Assembly (NCBI RefSeq): GCF_011043625.1
Contig: NZ_JAAKGT010000001.1
Span: 1-64,000 of the forward strand
Direction: 5' to 3'
Length of the DNA stretch: 64,000 nucleotides
Source of the DNA: Caulobacter sp. 602-2
GTDB taxonomy: Bacteria; Pseudomonadota; Alphaproteobacteria; Caulobacterales; Caulobacteraceae
This document shows positions 61,380 through 64,000 of this stretch, piece after piece. Position 1 is the first letter of the stretch. The number at the start of each line of letters is the position of its first letter. The notes below the pieces were generated by a model. The model was not told the DNA's origin, made no database searches, and saw nothing but the letters and a program-made list of their open reading frames with translations. The position numbers and the translations under genes were made by a program.

Positions 61380-61951
61380 AGACCGTCCTTCTCATCGCCG
61401 CCGCCGCGACGCTGGGCGTCGCCGCCGCCGCTTCGGCCCAGACCCTGCCCACGGGCGAGGAGGCCTCGAGCGAACTGCAGATGATCGGCCAGGCGCCCAG
61501 CGCCTGCGTGCTGTCGCCGCCCTCGGCGGCGGCCGGCGCCAACACCAGCTTCGCCGCCCAGGGCGGCCAGGCCGGGGTGGTGCGCTTCACGCAGTTCGTC
61601 GATCCCCAGACCGCCCAGCCGCGCGACGCCTCGATCAGCCTGGCCTTTCCGGTGGTCTGCAACTCGGCCCACCGCCTGGTGGTGCGCACCGACGGCGCTG
61701 GCATGTCCCGCGTCGGTGGCGGCGCGGCCGCCCCGGGCTTCCGCGATCGCCTCGACTTCCAGCTGACGGCCGACTGGGCCGGAGCCAGCGCGTCGGGGAC
61801 GAGCGCGGTGACCACCCCGATCAACCTGGCCACCGCCAACGGCGCGGCGGGGCAGATGAACCTCGTCGTCGCCGTCACCGGCGGCGGGACCCCGATGGTC
61901 GCCGGCGACTACGCCGGAACCCTCGTCGTCGAGCTCGAGGCCCAGAACTGA
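61376..61951 (+). CDS. Spore-coat-U domain fimbrial subunit 7
   Basis: A 191-aa SCPU-like protein starting at ATG 61376, overlapping the previous stop by 4 nt (ATGA). A signal peptide ends near ASAQ (about 21). Cys pair: SACVLSPP and VVCNSAHRLVV; last strand MVAGDYAGTLVVELEAQN. It is the closest relative of subunit 6 by pattern, suggesting duplication. Confidence 0.82.
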   Translation: MKTVLLIAAAATLGVAAAASAQTLPTGEEASSELQMIGQAPSACVLSPPSAAAGANTSFAAQGGQAGVVRFTQFVDPQTAQPRDASISLAFPVVCNSAHRLVVRTDGAGMSRVGGGAAAPGFRDRLDFQLTADWAGASASGTSAVTTPINLATANGAAGQMNLVVAVTGGGTPMVAGDYAGTLVVELEAQN

Positions 61952-61993
61952 CCCTGACTTGAACGAACTGAATCCATGAGGAGCGGACACCGA

Positions 61994-62803
61994 ATGACTC
62001 GTTCGAAAACCTTCCGAGGGCGCTTGCTGGGGGCGGCGTGCGCCGGCCTCCTGGCCCTCGCGGGGCTGGCGGCGCAGGGCGCGCCGGGCCTGGGCGGAAG
62101 CGCCCTGGCCATGACCGTCCAGCCCGTCGTCATCGACCTCAAGCCGACCGGTCGGGGCATGTCCCAGATCGTCACGGTGCAGAACACCTTCGCCAACCCG
62201 CTGCCGGTCGAACTGCGCGCCGAGGAGCTGTCCTTCGACGAGAAGGGCGCCCACCCCAGCGACACGCCGACCAACGACCTGCTGATCTTTCCGCCCCAGG
62301 CGGTGATCCAGCCGGGCGAGACCCAGTCGTTCCGGATCCAGTGGGTGGGCGATCCGGCCCTGGCGCAGAGCAAGCACTACTACGTCACCGTCGCCCAGAT
62401 GCCGGTGAAGCTGCCGGAGGGCCAGTCGGCCATCCAGATCCTCTACAACTTCCAGGTCCTGGCCAGCGTCGCGCCTTCGGGCGGCAAGCCGGCCCTGGCC
62501 CTGTCCAAGAGCGAGATCGGCGCGGACGCCGACGGCAAGCCCGTCCCGGTCGTCTACGTCGCCAACACGTCCAACACGCACGGATACCTGTCCCGCGGAA
62601 AGCTGCGGATCATCGAGAAGGACGCCGCGGGCAAGGCGGTCTTCCAACGGACCATTCCCGGTCCGGAGATCCAACAGACGATCGGCTTCGGCCTGATCGC
62701 CCCCGGCCAGACGCGGCGCATCGCCGTTCCCATCGAACTGCCCTTGACGGCGGCAGCAGGAGGCTCCCTTGAGGCCCAATTCTCGTCCGACGAAGGGCGC
62801 TAG
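61994..62803 (+). CDS. Periplasmic fimbrial chaperone (PapD/CsuC-like)
   Basis: A 269-aa chaperone that caps pilus subunits in the periplasm. The signal peptide runs to about SALA (39). The N-terminal Ig domain has MTVQPVVIDLKPTGRGMSQIVTVQNTFANPLPVELRAEEL and the chaperone hallmarks PPQAVIQPGETQSFRIQW, where the Arg/Lys pocket binds subunit C-termini. GAGGAG lies 10 nt before ATG 61994, favouring it over ATG 61976. It overlaps the usher start by 35 nt. Confidence 0.88.
   Translation: MTRSKTFRGRLLGAACAGLLALAGLAAQGAPGLGGSALAMTVQPVVIDLKPTGRGMSQIVTVQNTFANPLPVELRAEELSFDEKGAHPSDTPTNDLLIFPPQAVIQPGETQSFRIQWVGDPALAQSKHYYVTVAQMPVKLPEGQSAIQILYNFQVLASVAPSGGKPALALSKSEIGADADGKPVPVVYVANTSNTHGYLSRGKLRIIEKDAAGKAVFQRTIPGPEIQQTIGFGLIAPGQTRRIAVPIELPLTAAAGGSLEAQFSSDEGR
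62758..62763 (+). promoter_or_regulatory. Shine-Dalgarno of the usher gene
   Basis: A perfect AGGAGG five nt before a TTG codon at 62769 decides the usher start inside the chaperone gene. Confidence 0.6.
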
Positions 62804-64000
62804 GTCGCGCGCCTACCGCCGCTGGCTGATGGCGGGATGCCTGGCCGGCGCGGTCCCCTTCGCCGCCCCCTTGGCCGCCCTGGCCGAGCCCATCCCCTAC
62901 GCCATGCTGGCGGCGACCCAGGAGCCGACCAGCGCGCCCTCGGCCGGCGCGGCCACCGCGGCCGACGCCCGCCGCCAGCTGAACCCCACGGGCCGCGACG
63001 TGACCCTGACGGTTCCGCTGAAGGACGGCGAGTTCTATGTCGGCGACATGCCGCTGGCGATCTCGGCCGACGGCCAGCTGTCGATGCCGTCGGACCGCCT
63101 GCTCAGCCTGGTCGCGCCGCTGCTCGACGCTCCCGCGGTCGGCGTCCTGCGCACGGCCCTGGCCGGACGCAGCGTGGTCTCGCCCGAGGTGGTCACCTCG
63201 GCCGGCATGACCATGACCTACGATCCCCGGGCGCTCGAACTGCGGATGAACATCCCGCCCGAGCTGAAGGTCGTGCGCAGCCTGCAGGTCACGCCGATGG
63301 ACCGCATGGGCCTTGGCTCCTACATCGCCCCGGCCGGCTTCAGCGGCTATCTCAACATCCGCGGCTCGGTCGACTATGTGGAGCAGGGCTTCGACGAAGG
63401 CTTGGGCGACCCGACCTTCCTGCTCGACAGCGCCGTGCGCCTGAACGGCGTGGTGTTCGAGAACGAGGCCGTCTGGCAGCCCGGTGGCAACGAGGACTTC
63501 CAGCGACTGGGCACGCGCTTCGTCTATGACGACGTCAAGAACGTGCTGCGCTGGACCGCCGGCGACCTGCAGGCCGTCGGTCGCGGCTTTCAGTCCGCGC
63601 CCGACATGGCGGGCCTGTCGATCTACCGCTCCTACAGCGTGCTGCAGCCCCAGACGATCGCCCGTCCGCGTGGTCGCGAGAGCTTCACCCTGGCCCGGAC
63701 CTCCGACGTCAGCGTGATCCTCAACAACCAGCTGACCCGGCGCATCCGCCTGGATCCCGGCCGATACAACGTGCGCGACTTCCCGTTCGCGCAGGGCGCC
63801 AACGACGTCCGCCTGGTCATCGAAGACGACACCGGCCGTCGCGAGACGCTGCAGTTCAACGTCTTCTTCGACCGCTCGCAACTGGATCCGGGACTGTCGG
63901 AGTTCGGCCTGTTCGCCGGCGTGAAGGCGCCGCTGCTGCTCGACGGTCCCGACTATACCGAGGAGTGGACGGTCAGCGGCTTCTATCGCCGCGGCATCAC
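62769..64000 (+). CDS. Outer-membrane usher (FimD/PapC/CsuD-like), truncated by window end
   Basis: The first 410 codons of an usher that secretes and assembles the fimbria. Start TTG 62769 is proposed because AGGAGG sits 5 nt upstream and because it gives a basic n-region (RSRAYRRW) before the hydrophobic core (LMAGCLAGAVPFAAPLAALA). A start at ATG 62829 would lack the basic part. The usher pattern includes GYLNIRGSVDYV, DAVRLNGVVFENEAVW, YDDVKNVLRWTAGDLQAVGRGFQSAP and RRIRLDPGRYNVRDFPFAQGANDVRLVIEDD (plug/barrel start). The frame is open to the right edge. Confidence 0.88.
   Translation, partial: MRPNSRPTKGARSRAYRRWLMAGCLAGAVPFAAPLAALAEPIPYAMLAATQEPTSAPSAGAATAADARRQLNPTGRDVTLTVPLKDGEFYVGDMPLAISADGQLSMPSDRLLSLVAPLLDAPAVGVLRTALAGRSVVSPEVVTSAGMTMTYDPRALELRMNIPPELKVVRSLQVTPMDRMGLGSYIAPAGFSGYLNIRGSVDYVEQGFDEGLGDPTFLLDSAVRLNGVVFENEAVWQPGGNEDFQRLGTRFVYDDVKNVLRWTAGDLQAVGRGFQSAPDMAGLSIYRSYSVLQPQTIARPRGRESFTLARTSDVSVILNNQLTRRIRLDPGRYNVRDFPFAQGANDVRLVIEDDTGRRETLQFNVFFDRSQLDPGLSEFGLFAGVKAPLLLDGPDYTEEWTVSGFYRRGI

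Overview
The window is high-GC alphaproteobacterial DNA, most likely a Caulobacter or close Caulobacteraceae relative. Pointers are the three large TonB-dependent receptors (TBDRs) tied to polymer-degrading enzymes, DusA, an ScfR-type regulator divergent from isocitrate lyase, and a perfect CtrA-type box (TTAA-N7-TTAA) in front of a fimbrial operon. No tRNA, rRNA, CRISPR array, insertion sequence or prophage is visible. Genus assignment is inference from gene content.

Layout. 1-6.1 kb: tail of an unknown gene, an OprO/OprP-type porin, an AraC regulator with an HSL-family hydrolase that has lost its nucleophilic serine, and a large winged-helix/ATPase regulator. 6.2-17.6 kb: a probable uptake and catabolic regulon made of a branched-chain-amino-acid-type ABC transporter (lipoprotein binding protein, LivH, and one polypeptide fusing LivM, LivG and LivF), a divergent GntR/FCD regulator with a flavin-reductase-like gene, an Oar-like TBDR and a Tat-exported cytosine-deaminase-like amidohydrolase. 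The same palindrome, centred on ATCGTCGACGAT, lies in the liv/gntR gap and in front of the TBDR and ties the parts together.

17.8-27.3 kb: dusA, a small outer-membrane barrel, ybaK, an aminotransferase, a Tat-signal PcRGLX/YetA-like protein (rhamnogalacturonan-lyase-like), and an OmpR-type two-component system whose kinase has a very long Pro/Ala-rich periplasmic region. 27.6-37.3 kb: a LacI regulator, then tandem GACAACGTTGTC operators, a TBDR, two GH3 glycosidases, a type-B carboxylesterase and a small HTH-like gene, a glycan-use locus. 37.4-40.9 kb: proline iminopeptidase, a 141-aa protein coupled to an HTTM-like membrane protein, and an exported lactonase-fold protein. 41.0-47.0 kb: FecI-FecR, an STN-domain TBDR and a pectinesterase, a pectin-sensing and uptake locus.

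47.0-56.7 kb: ScfR-type regulator, aceA (isocitrate lyase), a 78-aa protein, aceB (malate synthase), fadE and an acetyl-CoA hydrolase/transferase, forming a glyoxylate-shunt and fatty-acid block. 56.7-64.0 kb: a LuxR-type regulator, then an AT-richer promoter region with DnaA-like and CtrA-like boxes, seven spore-coat-U (Csu-like) subunits, a chaperone and the start of an usher that runs off the window end. Imperfect palindromic REP-like repeats occupy several gene ends.
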